Assembly (NCBI GenBank): GCA_963573385.1
Contig: CAUYLG010018048.1
Span: 1-64,000, forward strand
DNA length: 64,000 bases
Source of the DNA: Cacajao melanocephalus
Taxonomy: Eukaryota > Chordata > Mammalia > Primates > Pitheciidae
Reading direction: 5' to 3'
The position numbers were made by a program, and so were the translations under genes. The notes beneath the pieces were generated by a model. That model was not told the origin of the DNA, did no database searches, and worked only from the letters and a program-made list of their open reading frames with translations. Of the stretch, positions 46,850 through 61,336 are shown one piece after another. Within the stretch, counting starts at the first letter, position 1; each line of letters starts with the position of its first letter.

Positions 46850-47215
46850 TGTCATTCAGCATAATATGTTTTAAACTCCTGTTGTGTTTTGGACATTGAG
46901 GATAGAATAATAAACAAATTCAACAAAATAATCTTTATCCTCCTAGAACTTATGTTCTAGATGGGGGAAACAAACAACATATAAATAAATTTATAAAATA
47001 TATGGCATATCACATGGTATTAATTATTTGGAAATAAAGCTAGAGACAACAATACTAACTATTAGGTAGAAAAGATGCATTTTTAAATAGAAGGCTGCAT
47101 GGGAGAGTAATATCTGAACATCAACTAAAGGATGTGTTCAGGGCAAGAGTGTACCAGACAGGTGCAAAGGCCCTAAGATGAGGGTGTACCTGATATGTTA
47201 GGAGAATGACACAAA
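46850..47215 (-). mobile_element. L2 LINE 3' end, antisense
   Basis: ACTCCTGTTGTGTTTTGGAC, ATCTTTATCCTCCTAGAACT, TATGTTCTAGATGGGGGAAA, CAAACAACATATAAATAAAT and AGACAGGTGCAAAGGCCCTA, then AGATGAG, follow the reverse complement of the L2 3' region (CCTGCCCTCATGGAGCTTACATTCTAGTGGGGGA ... GCAAAGGCCCTGAGG). Confidence 0.85.
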
Positions 47216-48399
47216 CCAAAATTTTAAAATATATGATATCACAAATAATATTTCATAAAGTGGCAAGGTGAATGCATATGTGTTTAATAGCTTAAGAGAT
47301 CTGTAAGATTTATTTTTGCCCTAACCTATTAAAATTAAGGCATCTAAATCTACAGTGTCAAATTATGTAATCAACAAATACTCATAGTGTATTCATAATG
47401 AATATAAAACACACAGAAGACGTGTTCTTAACCATTTAAAAATAAGACTGATGTTCCAATATTACTTATGGTACCAACTAACTCTAACTTTGAATAAGTT
47501 AAACTCTGTTTTCTCAGTTATAAAATGATGTTGAATGTACTCTATTCTTTCTTTGACCATACACATTATATAAGCTGGAAATTCTGAATTTCTGTTGGGC
47601 GTCTGTTTTAAACAGTTAGTATGGTTAGATGCAGTAGGCTACATACTGATGTACAAAGTGTCCCTCCTTGTGGTTAGGGGCCTGCCTTGGGAAACAGAAC
47701 GGTGAGGGGGAAAGACAGAGACAGACTCTGTAACCCAGGAAAATGTCCTAAGATAGGTACTGGCAGAAAGGGCTTTAGGAGTTCAGCATAAGAAAAGATC
47801 GCGTGAGGACAAGGGTATCTAATATGCCTTCATGGGAAATACAATATTTTACCTTAAAGAATCATAGACTTGGGATAAGTTCAAACTTGTGAGGAAATAA
47901 TTTGATGCAGAGGATACTGTATGACCAAGGCAGCACTGGGGAAGTAGAGGTTTCTTCAGCATTGGCAGAGAGGCATGGGGCTGTAACAAGAACAGATCAG
48001 ATAGATAATCAGTGTGCAGGGCTACTTATACATAAGAAAAAATAATTTCACCTGAGAGTACTTTGCAGGGGAAGTTGATATAGAAAATATCATAAAAACG
48101 GAATCTGAAAGAAAAAAAAATATTTGAAAGCACAGATCCAAAAAAAAAATCTGTTACAATTAAAGCATGATACCATAAGGTCATAAATTTGAAAGAAGAA
48201 AGAGAAAAGCATTCAGTTGACTGTATGAGAAACGGTATAATACTAGGTATCATTTCACTTTTCGGTCTAATGACTAAAAGAGTAAAAACAAGAATGTTTT
48301 GGAAAAAACTTAGCTTGGTTTGGAACAAGTAATCATGTGATAATATCTAAGGGTGTTTCAGAGTAAGACTAACCTTAAACAAAATTGAGACTAGAATCT
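47216..48399. other. No firmly recognised repeat
   Basis: About 1.2 kb. Parts around 47640-48010 are purine-rich and could be further antisense L2, but I see no decisive landmark. A 100-codon antisense frame (48026-48328) has no known domain. Confidence 0.42.
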
Positions 48400-48590
48400 T
48401 ATAATAGTAATAGATACTCTATGTTGAAAACCTATTATCTCAGAGGTACTTGCCTATTCCTACACCAACCCTATTAACTTTTTTAATTTTTTAAAAAAGG
48501 GCCTCTGAGGTTTGTATAATTACACCACTCTCAAGGTAAGTGGCAAAACTAGGATTAGATCTGTCTAAAAGCTTACCTTTTCAATGAGGC
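48400..48590 (-). mobile_element. MIR-like fragment, antisense
   Basis: ACACCAACCCTATTAACTTT, GGGCCTCTGAGGTTTGTATA, ACTCTCAAGGTAAGTGGCAA and AACTAGGATTAGATCTGTCT follow antisense MIR order (CAACAACCCTATGAGG ... GGTCACACAGCTAGTAAGTGGCAGAGC). Confidence 0.62.
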
Positions 48591-49090
48591 TAAGACATAA
48601 ATAAAACATTCAGATAAACATGTTTATGAAAATTCAAGTGTGTGCTGAATGTGATGAATCAAGAATTAAATGGTAAGTTTAGAAAATTAGTGGTATTAAA
48701 TCAAGGAAGTGGGCCTGATCTACAATTTAAAAGGAAAGAACACTGGGCAGCAATTAAGGGGAAGGAAGTTGTTTGGTACATTTAGGATCAGCTTGATGAA
48801 GGCTTGCAGATGGTAGAGGGGAGTATTGATTGAGAGCATAAGAAATTGCAGAGCCAAGATCTGCTAAAACAATAAAGCTATCTGGTCAAAAGTTGGAAAA
48901 GCCATGCTCAGACCTTGATCTGCCATATAAGGTAATAAAATTTTGTTGGCTTAGAGACTTCAAGGCCTGAGTAATGACCATGAGAACATAAGGAAGATTT
49001 ACTAACTTAATTGTTCAAGCTTAATTTCAGTGAATCACCTTTTAAATAATTATTTAAAGTTGTGGAAATTTTATAAGTAAAAATGACTGC
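48591..49090. other. No recognised gene or repeat
   Basis: About 500 bp with no named element and no long frame. Confidence 0.45.
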
Positions 49091-49375
49091 TTTTTTTTTT
49101 TTTTTTTTTGAGACAAAGTCTTGCTCTGTCACCCAGGTTGTAATGCAATGGCGCTATCTCAGCTCACTGCAACCTTCACCTCCCGGGTTCAAGCGATTTG
49201 CCTGCCACAGCCTCCTGAGTAGCTGAGATTACAGGTGCCTGCCACCACACCAGGCTAATTTTTGTATTTTTAGTGGAGATGGGGTTTTATCATGTTGGTC
49301 AGGCTGGTCTCACACTCCTGACCTCATGATCTGCCTGCCTCAGCCTCCCAAAGTTCTGGGACACCACACCCAGCC
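49091..49375 (-). mobile_element. Alu SINE, antisense, missing its A-box region
   Basis: A T-run of 19 then GAGACAAAGTCTTGCTCTGT, CACTGCAACCTTCACCTCCC, GTAGCTGAGATTACAGGTGC and CAGCCTCCCAAAGTTCTGGG, then directly ACACCACACCCAGCC. The normal ATTACAGGCGTGAGCC between the last two parts is absent, a deletion of about 16 bp that removes the Pol III A-box region near the Alu 5' end. Confidence 0.96.
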
Positions 49376-50244
49376 AAAAATAATTCCACTTTGAGCTCCC
49401 TATTTTGTGTCACTAATCTTTAAAATTTATTTTCGCACCATCTTTATGAATTTTAATTATTTTTCTAAAAGATAAATTAACTGTTGCTTTGTCTGATTAT
49501 ATATATATAAGATATATTTATTATAAAACTAAGTCATGGAGTAAAGAAAAGGCTTGTGAAAAAAGTAAAAATCATTTAAAATCACACCAGAGATAACTAA
49601 TTTTAATATGTCTTAGCATAAGTTTCCAGAATTTTTCTATGTACACATATAAGCAGTCTAATTTCCAATAAATGCAAGAAAAGCAAGCTCCACCAAGGTA
49701 TAACCAATTTTCTATGCGTGCATATTAACTTGAAATTTTTCATAAATTTCTTTTAAATTCTTTGAGCTATTGTTTGGTGCTCTGATCAACTTGTTGATTC
49801 CATATGTGCATCAATTCTATGTAAAAACAAAGTAGTTTATTAGAGCGTTTGCCACTGAGCTCTTGATGTAAATAACATAGTCAAAACACAAATAGTAAAA
49901 GCATGTATCTATTGTTCTGAGAAAAGGGTAATTACATTAATCTATGAGAATAAGAACTTTAATTATATGGACAATTTACCATTTCATCACAATGAACGCA
50001 TTAGTCTGTAGAATATAAGAACACATCCCAACAAGTGAATAATTCGTTTCTAGACAGAATACCTGTTGTGTCTCTCCTTCTTTGTGCTAATGATGTAAAT
50101 CATATTGAAGATGCTTTGGGAAGCCAACTTGGAGACATGTATGACTTAAGGCTTGAGAAAAAATACTAATTTTATTTAATTAATTGAATCTGGCATAGAA
50201 TAGGCATAAATAAATATTTATGTAGTGATGGATGAATGGAAGAG
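49376..50244. other. Mostly unassigned; possible L1ME 3'-UTR patch
   Basis: AAAATCACACCAGAGATAAC, TAATTTTAATATGTCTTAGC and TTCTATGTACACATATAAGC (49577-49654) resembles a stretch often found in ancient L1ME 3' UTRs (CACCCAGAGATAACCACTG). The rest has no named element. A short (AT)n lies at 49498-49508. Confidence 0.38.
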
Positions 50245-50430
50245 GAATTGTTCAGTCATTCATCAATTAACATTTACTGAACTCATACCACATATCACAC
50301 ACTATTGGGATAAAGTGATAAAGAAAATAATGTTGTCTTTCTAGGAGTTTACAATTTAGTGGGGGAGGAAAAAAGCAAATAAACAATTATAAACTAGTGT
50401 TGAAGTACTATTATAAAAATATGTATGGAT
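50245..50430 (-). mobile_element. L2 LINE 3' end, antisense
   Basis: TTCAGTCATTCATCAATTAA, CATTTACTGAACTCATACCA, TTTCTAGGAGTTTACAATTT and AGTGGGGGAGGAAAAAAGCA match antisense L2 (TCATTCATTCAACAAATATTTATTGAGC ... GGAGCTTACAATCTAGTGGGGGAG). Confidence 0.8.
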
Positions 50431-51119
50431 GCTTACATTTTTCTGGGTGGAGAGTGGAGTGACAATGGAGTTACTATGCACAAAATGGTAACAATTGAAC
50501 TGATTTATGAATGGCAAGTAGAAACTTACTATATTTTTTATTGTAATTTCCATTGTACAAATTAAGAAAACAAATATCAGAGAAGTCATTGCCACAGATC
50601 TTATGACCAATGCTAGGTAAGGAGGATGAGAAAGAAAAATCCATTTTTCTACATTGTAGGCTTTATTCATCCATTATACCATATTAACAGATGCAGCCAC
50701 AAAGGCCCAGAAATTTGTTTAAAATTACACAAATTTCAGAGCTGAGACAGAGAAACAGAGAGCTTTAATTTAGATCTGATGTTCTGTATTATTGGTAGTA
50801 TTTAATTGTGCAAACACTAGGGCATAGGAAATACTTAGACACATGAATTTGTGTAATTGAATTATTGACACTAACATTTTAATGATGTATAGCTGATAAC
50901 AAAACTGGGAGAATTATAAGCCTTTCTCCATTTATATATTCTTCCCTCAATTTTTCCTGAAATTCTAATTTGAGATTATCCACCAAATATAACCAATATC
51001 TTTTCACAGACACAAATGGATCTGTCCTAGACACAAGGCACCAGAATGCCCCAGGATATTGCGCTGTGGTGGTTTCCTATGGAATTTCTAGCTGGTCAGT
51101 CACTCACTGGATTAAAATT
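50431..51119. other. No recognised gene or repeat
   Basis: About 690 bp. A 104-codon antisense frame ends here (50356-50670) and overlaps the L2. No domain recognised. Confidence 0.42.
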
Positions 51120-51245
51120 CTTTCAAATTTTATTAAGTATCTACTATTGGGTGGAGAGTATACAAGTTTGGGATACCACAATATACAAAATAAAGCTTTT
51201 AATCTAAATGATTATCTGATCAGTCTGATACTTTATCTCAAAAAA
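51120..51245 (-). mobile_element. L2-like fragment, antisense
   Basis: CAAATTTTATTAAGTATCTA, CTATTGGGTGGAGAGTATAC and GGGATACCACAATATACAAA are consistent with the extreme L2 3' end in antisense (TTTATTGAGCACCTACTATG ... GGGGATACAGC). Short and diverged. Confidence 0.45.
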
Positions 51246-52544
51246 ATCAGGCAATTCTGAGGCTGTTTTTCGTCCCAGTATTTTATAGTTGACATATATG
51301 AATCTGGCTATGTTAAGCCTTCCCATTACAGAAACACAATATTTGTTCAGTAATAAATAAAGGCTGACTAAAAATAATTCTGAGTGTATTATTTTTGGTT
51401 CTAACATTTTATCTGTAGAAGTTATTTTGATGTTTTAGTGTATCTCTTTTTTATTTTTAAAGTTCCAAGTATATTCAAATTATTCCATATATCAGAAATG
51501 CCATGGTATGTAATCTTTCATAACAGTTGAATGTTGCATTTTTCTTATAAATGAATTTCATCTAGTCTGACAGTCTTTTTCAGAAACCTGTGAGCATAAA
51601 ATTAAAACAGTGAACACCTATGAAAATGGATCTCTAAATTAGTGAAATTTATGTTATGCATCTGATGTGGCACTAACTAGAATATTACTTACTATGTTTA
51701 AAAGCTATATTTTCTGTCATTTGATTTCTTTAGTTAAAAATAATAAGAAAATGATCCTGAAATAAGAACCCAGAAGAAATGGATTTAAAGCTTATAACAA
51801 TTAAAATAAATGAGACATTTCAAAATGTAATTATAATTAAAAATCAACTAATTTTCTTATCTTTATGATGATCTAAGTTTCTTTCTTAATCCCAAAAATC
51901 ACTTGGCTAATCATAAGAATATGCTTAATTCTTTTTCTACAATGGTATAATAAAATATTTAGATGTAAATTAATTACCTGTTTCTGAAAGCCTTATTTAA
52001 ATATAACTGTTTATGTTTGGTCAATTAGAAAGTATTGAACAGTCACCTCTCTCTCCCTTTACCTCTATAAAACCTAGTGGGGAGTCACTGAAGTTTTAAG
52101 GGTACCTTTGTTTTTAGTGTTTATTTTGTTTTTCATTTGTATATTTCTGTGTAGATATTCTCCAGTAAGACTGAGTTAATAAAAACTAAAAAAAAAAACA
52201 GTAATTTTTTATGTCAGAACTATGGAATACTGATATTGCCCTATAGGTAGTAAAGATGCATAAATTATTTCTTTAAAAACAATATATATGCCACAGACTT
52301 TTATTTTTCCATATATGTTTATTTGTATTTTATAAAATGAATATGAATAACTTCTATAAAAAACAAGTAATATAAAGGGATATCTATTTATGCATGTGAA
52401 GAAGTTGTAGGGAACTTCGAATTCATAGTCATAGCCTTTCCTTGATGAGAAGGAAGCTCTTTACATCACAAGTCGGAATATTTAGATTGTGAGTGAGGTA
52501 GAGCAGTGCATTCTCCAATACAAGTGTAGATAATGATATCCACC
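51246..52544. other. No recognised gene or repeat
   Basis: About 1.3 kb, AT-rich, with one A-run near 52190-52198. No named element or persuasive open frame. Confidence 0.45.
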
Positions 52545-52725
52545 ACAGATTGAAAATTATCTTTTAGGGCATTGTTCTTCTCCACAAGAAAACTGAGGTT
52601 GAAGACTACATAACTTGTGCATGGCCAAAAATCAGTAAACGTGAGCAGCAGATTTGAGCTTCCATCTCTCTGATAAGGAAACCTGGACTTTTTCTCTTAG
52701 CAACCACTTTCCGAGGAGGAAAGTG
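52545..52725 (-). mobile_element. MIR SINE, antisense
   Basis: CACAAGAAAACTGAGGTTGA, AGACTACATAACTTGTGCAT, GGCCAAAAATCAGTAAACGT and GAGCAGCAGATTTGAGCTTC match antisense MIR (GAGGAAACTGAGGCACAGAGAG ... GTAAGTGGCAGAGCCGGGATT). Confidence 0.78.
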
Positions 52726-55286
52726 CCTTTCATACAGACAGGTAGCAGAGAAGAAAAACAAAACTTCTTGCAGACAAGCTAGGGTTTCATATTGATAGGC
52801 CTATCTCTGCCTAGAAAGGTTTTGCTTTCACAATTTCTGCCTGAAATTTGTCGACTACAGGCAACCTGTTTAACTGAGGCTGCCTCTAGGGAATTGCTTT
52901 CTGTCTGGGTAAATTAGGATTGCGTTCACAGATTCCTAAGATGAGGTCAAGAAACTGTGGTGCTTATATATGATGGAGCCGAGGAGGGGATGGAAAAAAA
53001 AATGGTGAAGAAATAGAACTTCCCCGATTTAGCAATTTACTTTCTATTTGATAAGAGAAACAAACAAGCAAGCAAGCAAACAGAATAAACATATTTTCTT
53101 CTTTTGTAACATTTGGCAAATGACTAAATTAAGATTTGTTGAATAATAAGACAAGGTGCCTAGAGAGGTATTCTGGAGGCTGTGCTTATTAGCATTGTGA
53201 TAAAAATTGTAAATGCAGAGGCTGAGTGTTCATCTATTAGAGATATTTTAGAAAAAACTCTTGAATTGGCTGGATTCCTGGATTCCTTCTATCTCTCAAG
53301 AAATTTTATGTTGAAGAATTATATTTCCATGAACTTTGAATTTAGGGCACAAAGGTGGTATAGGAAAGAAAAACATTTCAATGTAAATACATTCCAATAC
53401 ACGAAACCCATCAACTCCCTGCCAACATGTTCATGTAATAAAGTTAGCATTCTTGTTGGCTAAATATAATAAATTTGAACCGGGGAAAAAACAATGTATT
53501 TTATTTTTAACATTCAACTTAAATGTTAAATTTCCTTTGGTTGATATGAAATACTTTTTATTGCAATAAAATGACACTGGAAGTTCTATCTAAAAATAAA
53601 GTATGTGACTATAAAATGCATTCATCAGTTATTTTTTCCCTCTTTCATCATTTAATTGCCTGATTTTCTATAAATATGCTAAAAAAGGAACAGAATGGAT
53701 TATTTGAGCTCAATTTACTTCTCTGGACAAGATCTGAGCAATTAAAGAGATCAATCCTATTTATAATAATTTCGCATTCCAACATTTCCCAGGTTAGAAT
53801 ATCTTTCTCTTCTTTTGGAATATAAAACTCCCACATATCACTTTACTAATTAGAAAAGTTTTTTTTTTTATTCTACTAGCTGTGAATATCTCTCTCATTG
53901 CCATATCATTGAACGAAGTAGGATACTTTAAAAGCAGCTTTAAAGTTAAAGAAATTAACAATATGTCCCCATATTAATTGTAATCTGCTGAAACATCTTG
54001 GTTGGCATAGTGCTATAATAGTGATAAGCTAAATGAAAGCAGATCTGTTCTGAACTATTTTAAACTTCAGCACATCAAGTAAAATGGCTGCTTGTTCCAT
54101 ATGTTGTTTATTCTGATATGTGAAGGATTGTTTATATTAAACATCTGCCTGCATATTGCTTCCATAACCACATTCATGCAAGAAAAAAATCGCAAACTTC
54201 ATTGAGTGTTCTACAGCCTTTAAATATACAATATAATAACATTTTCTTTAGACTAATAATAAACCAGACATTCTGCTTTGATATAATTTTCAGAGGGTTT
54301 ATGTTGCCAGAATCCTTGGTATAGTTTATATCAGTGCAAGGAAAGATGAGTGACTGTAATCAATGAGCCCATAAAAGGCTTGAGTTTTGTTGTTGTTTTT
54401 TCTATATTTAATATTTTAAAGTCCTTCAAATGTCCTTTTTAATTAGAAATAATATTCACCTTCTTTGCCTGTCTAAAGGCTTCTATACTGACTCTAATAC
54501 ATTCTTTGAAGAAATCTCAAGTTGCATTTTTAAATACTTATCTTTTTGAAAATGAGCTATTCATTATTTTATGGATATACCTGGAAATGCTTAGCTTTTG
54601 CATTTCACACTGTTTCTCTGTCATCTGCTGTGTCCTGCCTACTGCCTCCCTGTACTAGAGAAGGACCTCAAAACCTGCTTATGGGTCATAACTTTCCTTT
54701 CCACAAAAGTTTTTTTATTAAAACCTCACTATCCTAGCCTCCAAGGATGTTTTCATTCTGTGTGTTGTTACAGCATATCTCATCTCTGTTTTTCTTCTGG
54801 AAACTAATACTATGATCTTCTCTAAATATTTTAACAATTATTTACTGTTACACTATCTTATATCTATACCTGGCATCCTTAGATAGACTATTTGAGAGCA
54901 GAAACCATTTCACATTCTTTATATGTTTCTTACATTTTTTCTAGCCTTTTTATTTATTGCTTAACTTGACATTTTAATGTAAGAATATATTTCTCACATT
55001 TGGAGAATCAAAGTAAATTTTGAGCCTAAAAAACTCATTGTTACCCTGAAATCAGATTTCACTTATCTCGGGCATGTTACCAAGACAGGAAAGACCTGAT
55101 GTTGGAGAACAGCTGTACCACTGTCAAATAATCTATTCTAGAAAGGTGCACTGTGTCTCCTCCATATAAATATATACATTTGAATTATCTATTATAATAA
55201 TTGAAATGAGATATGTTCAGTGATTCCCTCATGCGCCCTTGTTGCAAAACAAAATAAATTTCCACCACCAACAAGAACTCGTTACT
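52726..55286. other. 2.6 kb with no recognised repeat
   Basis: The second-longest unassigned stretch. A (CAAG)n-like run of four units lies at about 53066-53081. Open frames up to 93 codons (53182-53463) occur, with no domain. No CpG island or coding signature. Confidence 0.48.
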
Positions 55287-55472
55287 CAATAGTTCTTAAC
55301 ATTGGCTATACAGGAAAATCATCTATGGAACTTTTAAAAAGACAGAGATGCTCAGGCACTTAGTGGAACAATTAAATTAGAATATACGGAGATGGAACTC
55401 AAGCACCAAATTTTAGTTTTTGGTATGCTTCAGGCGATTGTACTATTCAACCAGGATTAAATACCACTAGTT
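55287..55472 (+). mobile_element. MER5 (hAT-Charlie non-autonomous DNA transposon)
   Basis: AGTTCTTAACATTGGCTATA, AAAATCATCTATGGAACTTT, then GAGATGCTCAGGCACTTAGT, AAATTAGAATATACGGAGAT, GTATGCTTCAGGCGATTGTA and AATACCACTAG follow MER5 end to end. Near-terminal inverted similarity (AGTTCTTAACATTG at the left, TTAAATACCACT at the right) is in keeping with a hAT element. Confidence 0.82.
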
Positions 55473-56267
55473 TAAAAGAAAATTATAATAGAGAAAAGTA
55501 GCTCGGAGGGTAGCAAAGACGAAATGAATCCTGCTCCAAAGACTGATCCAGAGAAATGTGAGTATATCCTCTACTCCCATCCTGAAAGTTGGTTAAGATT
55601 TTGCTGTGTCCCACGTGCATGTGCCTGCATATTGTGCCAATCCCATGTAGTATGTAAATTCCAGCTCATTTCAGTTATTGCTTTAGCTTAGTGACACACC
55701 TTAGAAGTAGGAATTATTTCTGAACTATGAGGTAAATAATACTAGTCCAATTAAACTCAGTTCATGAAACTAGAATAAAGGATACAGTCTAGTTCTACCT
55801 CCCCTGCACTTTTATTGTTTTCTTGGGTTAGCCTTTATGGTTACTCTATGTGTTTCACTAACAGAAATGTCTCTGATTCCAGTAATTTTCAGAAACATAG
55901 AATAGAGTTGAAAGAAGTAGGTGCTGTATGGATTAATTTGTGTAGGTCTAGAGATAATATATATAAAAGGCAGAAGACAGACAGCTATTTCATGCAACAG
56001 AAGCAAAGCTTTATCACTATCAGTAGCCAACCGAAGATTTATTTAACTAAGCCCACATAAAGCAGAGTGTCAAGGTTCAATTGGAAAGGAATAATCTGAG
56101 TGTCTATTTTTTTTTTTTTTAATTCAGCAGGTCTGGAGAGGTGCTTTTGGCAAATATGATGCAGGTGTTCCCTGAATCATTCTGTAAAATATCCTCAACA
56201 CTAGTTACACATTAAATTAACATGAGATATTTGTGAATAATTAATTCCATGTTGTGGGTCTAATACT
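55473..56267. other. No recognised gene or repeat
   Basis: About 800 bp; a T-run of 13 lies at 56108-56120. Overlapping frames of 72 and 81 codons on opposite strands at 55812-56060 show no domain. Confidence 0.45.
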
Positions 56268-56362
56268 GAAGCAAGGAAATCAGAATCACTGGGACTAGGG
56301 ACTCACTATTTTTCAGAGCTTCCTAGGAGATTTTGATGCAAAATAAAACTAGTGGCTAGGGT
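56268..56362 (+). mobile_element. MER5-like fragment
   Basis: ATCAGAATCACTGGGACTAG, CTATTTTTCAGAGCTTCCTA and GGAGATTTTGATGCAAAATA resemble the right part of MER5 (AATCTCTGGGGGTGGGGC ... AGCTCTCCAGGTGATTCTGATGCA). Confidence 0.55.
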
Positions 56363-57344
56363 CTGGAATGTGCAGAGTTCTCAGATTTCACATTAGCAGT
56401 GGATTCAAATTAACTCAGAAAGGACAAAGAAATACACCTTTCCAGTAAGTTATAAAATGATCATTATAAAAAACAAATGTCCCTCGTCACTCAACTATAT
56501 TTCAATTCTGAGCAGCCAGAAGCAAATCAAGGGTGATAATAGCTCATTTGAAGGCATAGCAGAAAGAGGTTTCATATTTGTCTCAAGGCTAGGTCTCTTC
56601 TTGCTCTAGAGTTGCCTCTGCCCCAGACATCTCAAGGCACCTGCTCAACCAGTCATTATCACTAAACCATGGTGGCATCATCAAACAACAGCCTCAGATA
56701 GTCGTGCTGTGGAAAAGAAAATGATTACTTAATTCAAGTGATTTGAAATCTTAACCATCATGACAGAAAAAAATGTTTGGTTAGATTCCATTGGAAAAGA
56801 AAAGGTCAGAGCTGTAAATAATTGGGCATCCTCTTCCAACTTCCCATGATTTTATAGAATCCTACTATAAATTCTGCCCATTTACTAATCTCTTCAAAAG
56901 AGTAATGTATGTGTGTTTGTTTGCTTGACAGATATTCAGTACAAATTTGAGATTAATATCAAACATATTATAGTGTTCTATGAAAAGATTAAATTACTAA
57001 AAAGATAATACATGGAACAGAATATACAGGTATGACTCAATATAACAATAATCCAGTAAGATTTTTGTCATAGCAACACACAGGAGGTAGTGCCAAGTAT
57101 AGAAATCTCTCTGCTTCTTCCTCTATTCTCTTACATCTATTCTTTTAAAATGTATGAACAGATAAAGACCTGGACAAACCCAAAAAGTAGGTGAGATTTC
57201 ATTTTTCATCATTACACATTGTTTTCTGCACTCATTCCTCCTCTCCTTGGGCAGAAGAAATTGTCACTATACGGAAAATAACAAAAATAGGAGGAATTCT
57301 GAAATTAGGAGCAGATCAGTAAGGAAACAGATAGGAGTAGGGTG
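56363..57344. other. No recognised gene or repeat
   Basis: Nearly 1 kb without a named element. A 77-codon frame starting at 57247 runs into the adjacent L2. Confidence 0.45.
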
Positions 57345-57516
57345 CTTCACGTCAGATCAAACTCATTCATTAGATAATTCACTCATTTATTGGACGCCTG
57401 TGGTATGCCAGGAAATGGTACAGATTCTGAAAAACAGACAAACAAACATAGTCTCAGTCATCAAGGAGCTTATTTCTTGAGGGTAAGGGAGGCTCATAAT
57501 ACTGAAAATGAATGGT
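57345..57516 (-). mobile_element. L2 LINE 3' end, antisense, before an Alu
   Basis: AATTCACTCATTTATTGGAC, GCCTGTGGTATGCCAGGAAA, ATAGTCTCAGTCATCAAGGA and GCTTATTTCTTGAGGGTA match antisense L2 (CATTTATTGAGCGCCTACTATGTGCCAGGCA ... CCTCATGGAGCTTA). Confidence 0.85.
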
Positions 57517-58720
<1,204 letters not shown>

Positions 58721-58924
58721 TTTTGGGATGGGAAAGGAAACTGACTAGGGAAATTTGACCAAGGTATAAAGTAACAATATCAGCCAAAAGAGGGATAACA
58801 TCTGCTGAAAGAAGGATAAAGCTGGATGTTGGAATACAATAAAGAAGAAATAGTCACTACCGAAGATGGAAAACACACTTAAAATCTTACACATTGACTT
58901 CTCCATTCTACTAGTGATTTACAG

Positions 58925-59138
58925 CAGTGGTTCCTAACTGGGGTGATTGCCCCCTCCTCCCGCAAGGCTCATTTGACAAAGTCTGAAGACATGTTTTGTT
59001 AAAGAAGCTGAGAGTCCTACTGCCATTTAGTGGATAAAGGCCAGGGATGCTAAATATCTGACAATTTACATGGTTCCTTCTGACCCCCAACCAAGAACTA
59101 TCTGGCCCAAACCATCTGTGCACTTAAATTGAGAAAGA
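58925..59138 (+). mobile_element. MER20 (hAT-Charlie non-autonomous DNA transposon)
   Basis: CAGTGGTTCCTAACTGGGGT, GCTCATTTGACAAAGTCTGA, AGACATGTTTTGTTAAAGAA, CCATTTAGTGGATAAAGGCC, AGGGATGCTAAATATCTGAC and AACTATCTGGCCCAAACCAT follow MER20 from end to end. It is a complete-length copy. MER20 is an ancient eutherian element, and some copies have been reported as regulatory elements. Nothing here shows that this copy is one. Confidence 0.94.
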
Positions 59139-60366
<1,228 letters not shown>

Positions 60367-60383
60367 ATCATGATAATCATGTT

Positions 60384-60611
60384 CAAGGGTGGGAAAAATG
60401 TGAAGATTTTGTCTTTCAAATACTATGTAGAAGTTTTTGTTGTGATCAAGCCATAAAATGATTATTTTATTTTTTGAAAATTCGAGATTTTATTGTAAAA
60501 ACTTATGAATGGCTTACTTCTTTCTACATGCAACTAAATGGAATAGAGTAACTTTTAAAAAATAAAACTTTAAACAGAAACAGAATTTTTACTTATGCAG
60601 TATTTAAACCA
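60384..60611. other. No recognised gene or repeat
   Basis: About 230 bp of AT-rich spacer between the Alu and an antisense L1. Confidence 0.45.
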
Positions 60612-61335
60612 CTCTTTAAATCAAACTTTATTTTGAGATAATTGTAGACACATGCAGTTGTAAAAAATATATACAGAAATATCCTGTGCACCCTTTACTC
60701 TGTTGCCCTGGTAGTAATGTCTTGCAAAATTATAGTGCAGTACTACAACAGGGATATAGATATTAATAAAATAAAAATACAGAAAATTTTCATCACCACA
60801 GTATCACTCATGTTGTTCTTTAATAGCTACACTTATTTACATCCTACCTCCAACCTCTTTTCAAGAGGGGACAACCACCATTCCATTCTCCAAGAATGTA
60901 ATACTAATGGGCTTACACAGTATGATACCTTTCAGGATAGGCTTTTTTTCACTCACTATAATTCTCCGGAGATTCATCCAGTTGTCACACATATTAATGA
61001 CTTCTTTCATTTTTAGTAACTCCCTGGTAGGAATATGCTAAACTATTTTCCACAGTGGCTGTACCATTTTAGCATTCTCACTACATAATAAGCAATGAAT
61101 AAATAATCCCGTTGCTCCAATACTGGCCAGCATTTGGTGTCATTACTAATTTTTATTTTAGTCATTCTAATAGATGTGTAGTAATACTGCATTATGGTTT
61201 CAATTTTCATTTCTCTGATGGCTAACAATGTTGAATGTGTTTTCATGTGCTTGTTTGCCACCTGTACCTTCAGTGAAATGTCTCTTCATGTTTTTGCTCA
61301 TCCTCTAATTGTTTTTACTATTGTGTCTTGAGATT
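60612..61335 (-). mobile_element. Old L1 (L1MC/L1ME type) 3' end, antisense
   Basis: TATTTTGAGATAATTGTAGA, CAAGAGGGGACAACCACCAT, GGAGATTCATCCAGTTGTCA, TTTCCACAGTGGCTGTACCA, GGCCAGCATTTGGTGTCATT, AGTCATTCTAATAGATGTGT and AGTGAAATGTCTCTTCATGT are antisense L1 3' UTR and ORF2 landmarks. The jump from the rest-of-ORF2 text to ACTCCCTGGTAGGAATATGC indicates an internal deletion. Confidence 0.88.
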
Positions 61336-61336
61336 T

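Noticed and set aside
51060..51420. Possible gene fragment around the 96-codon frame 50970-51260
   Set aside because: Second half is L2-like, no domain, overlapping antisense frame of similar length.
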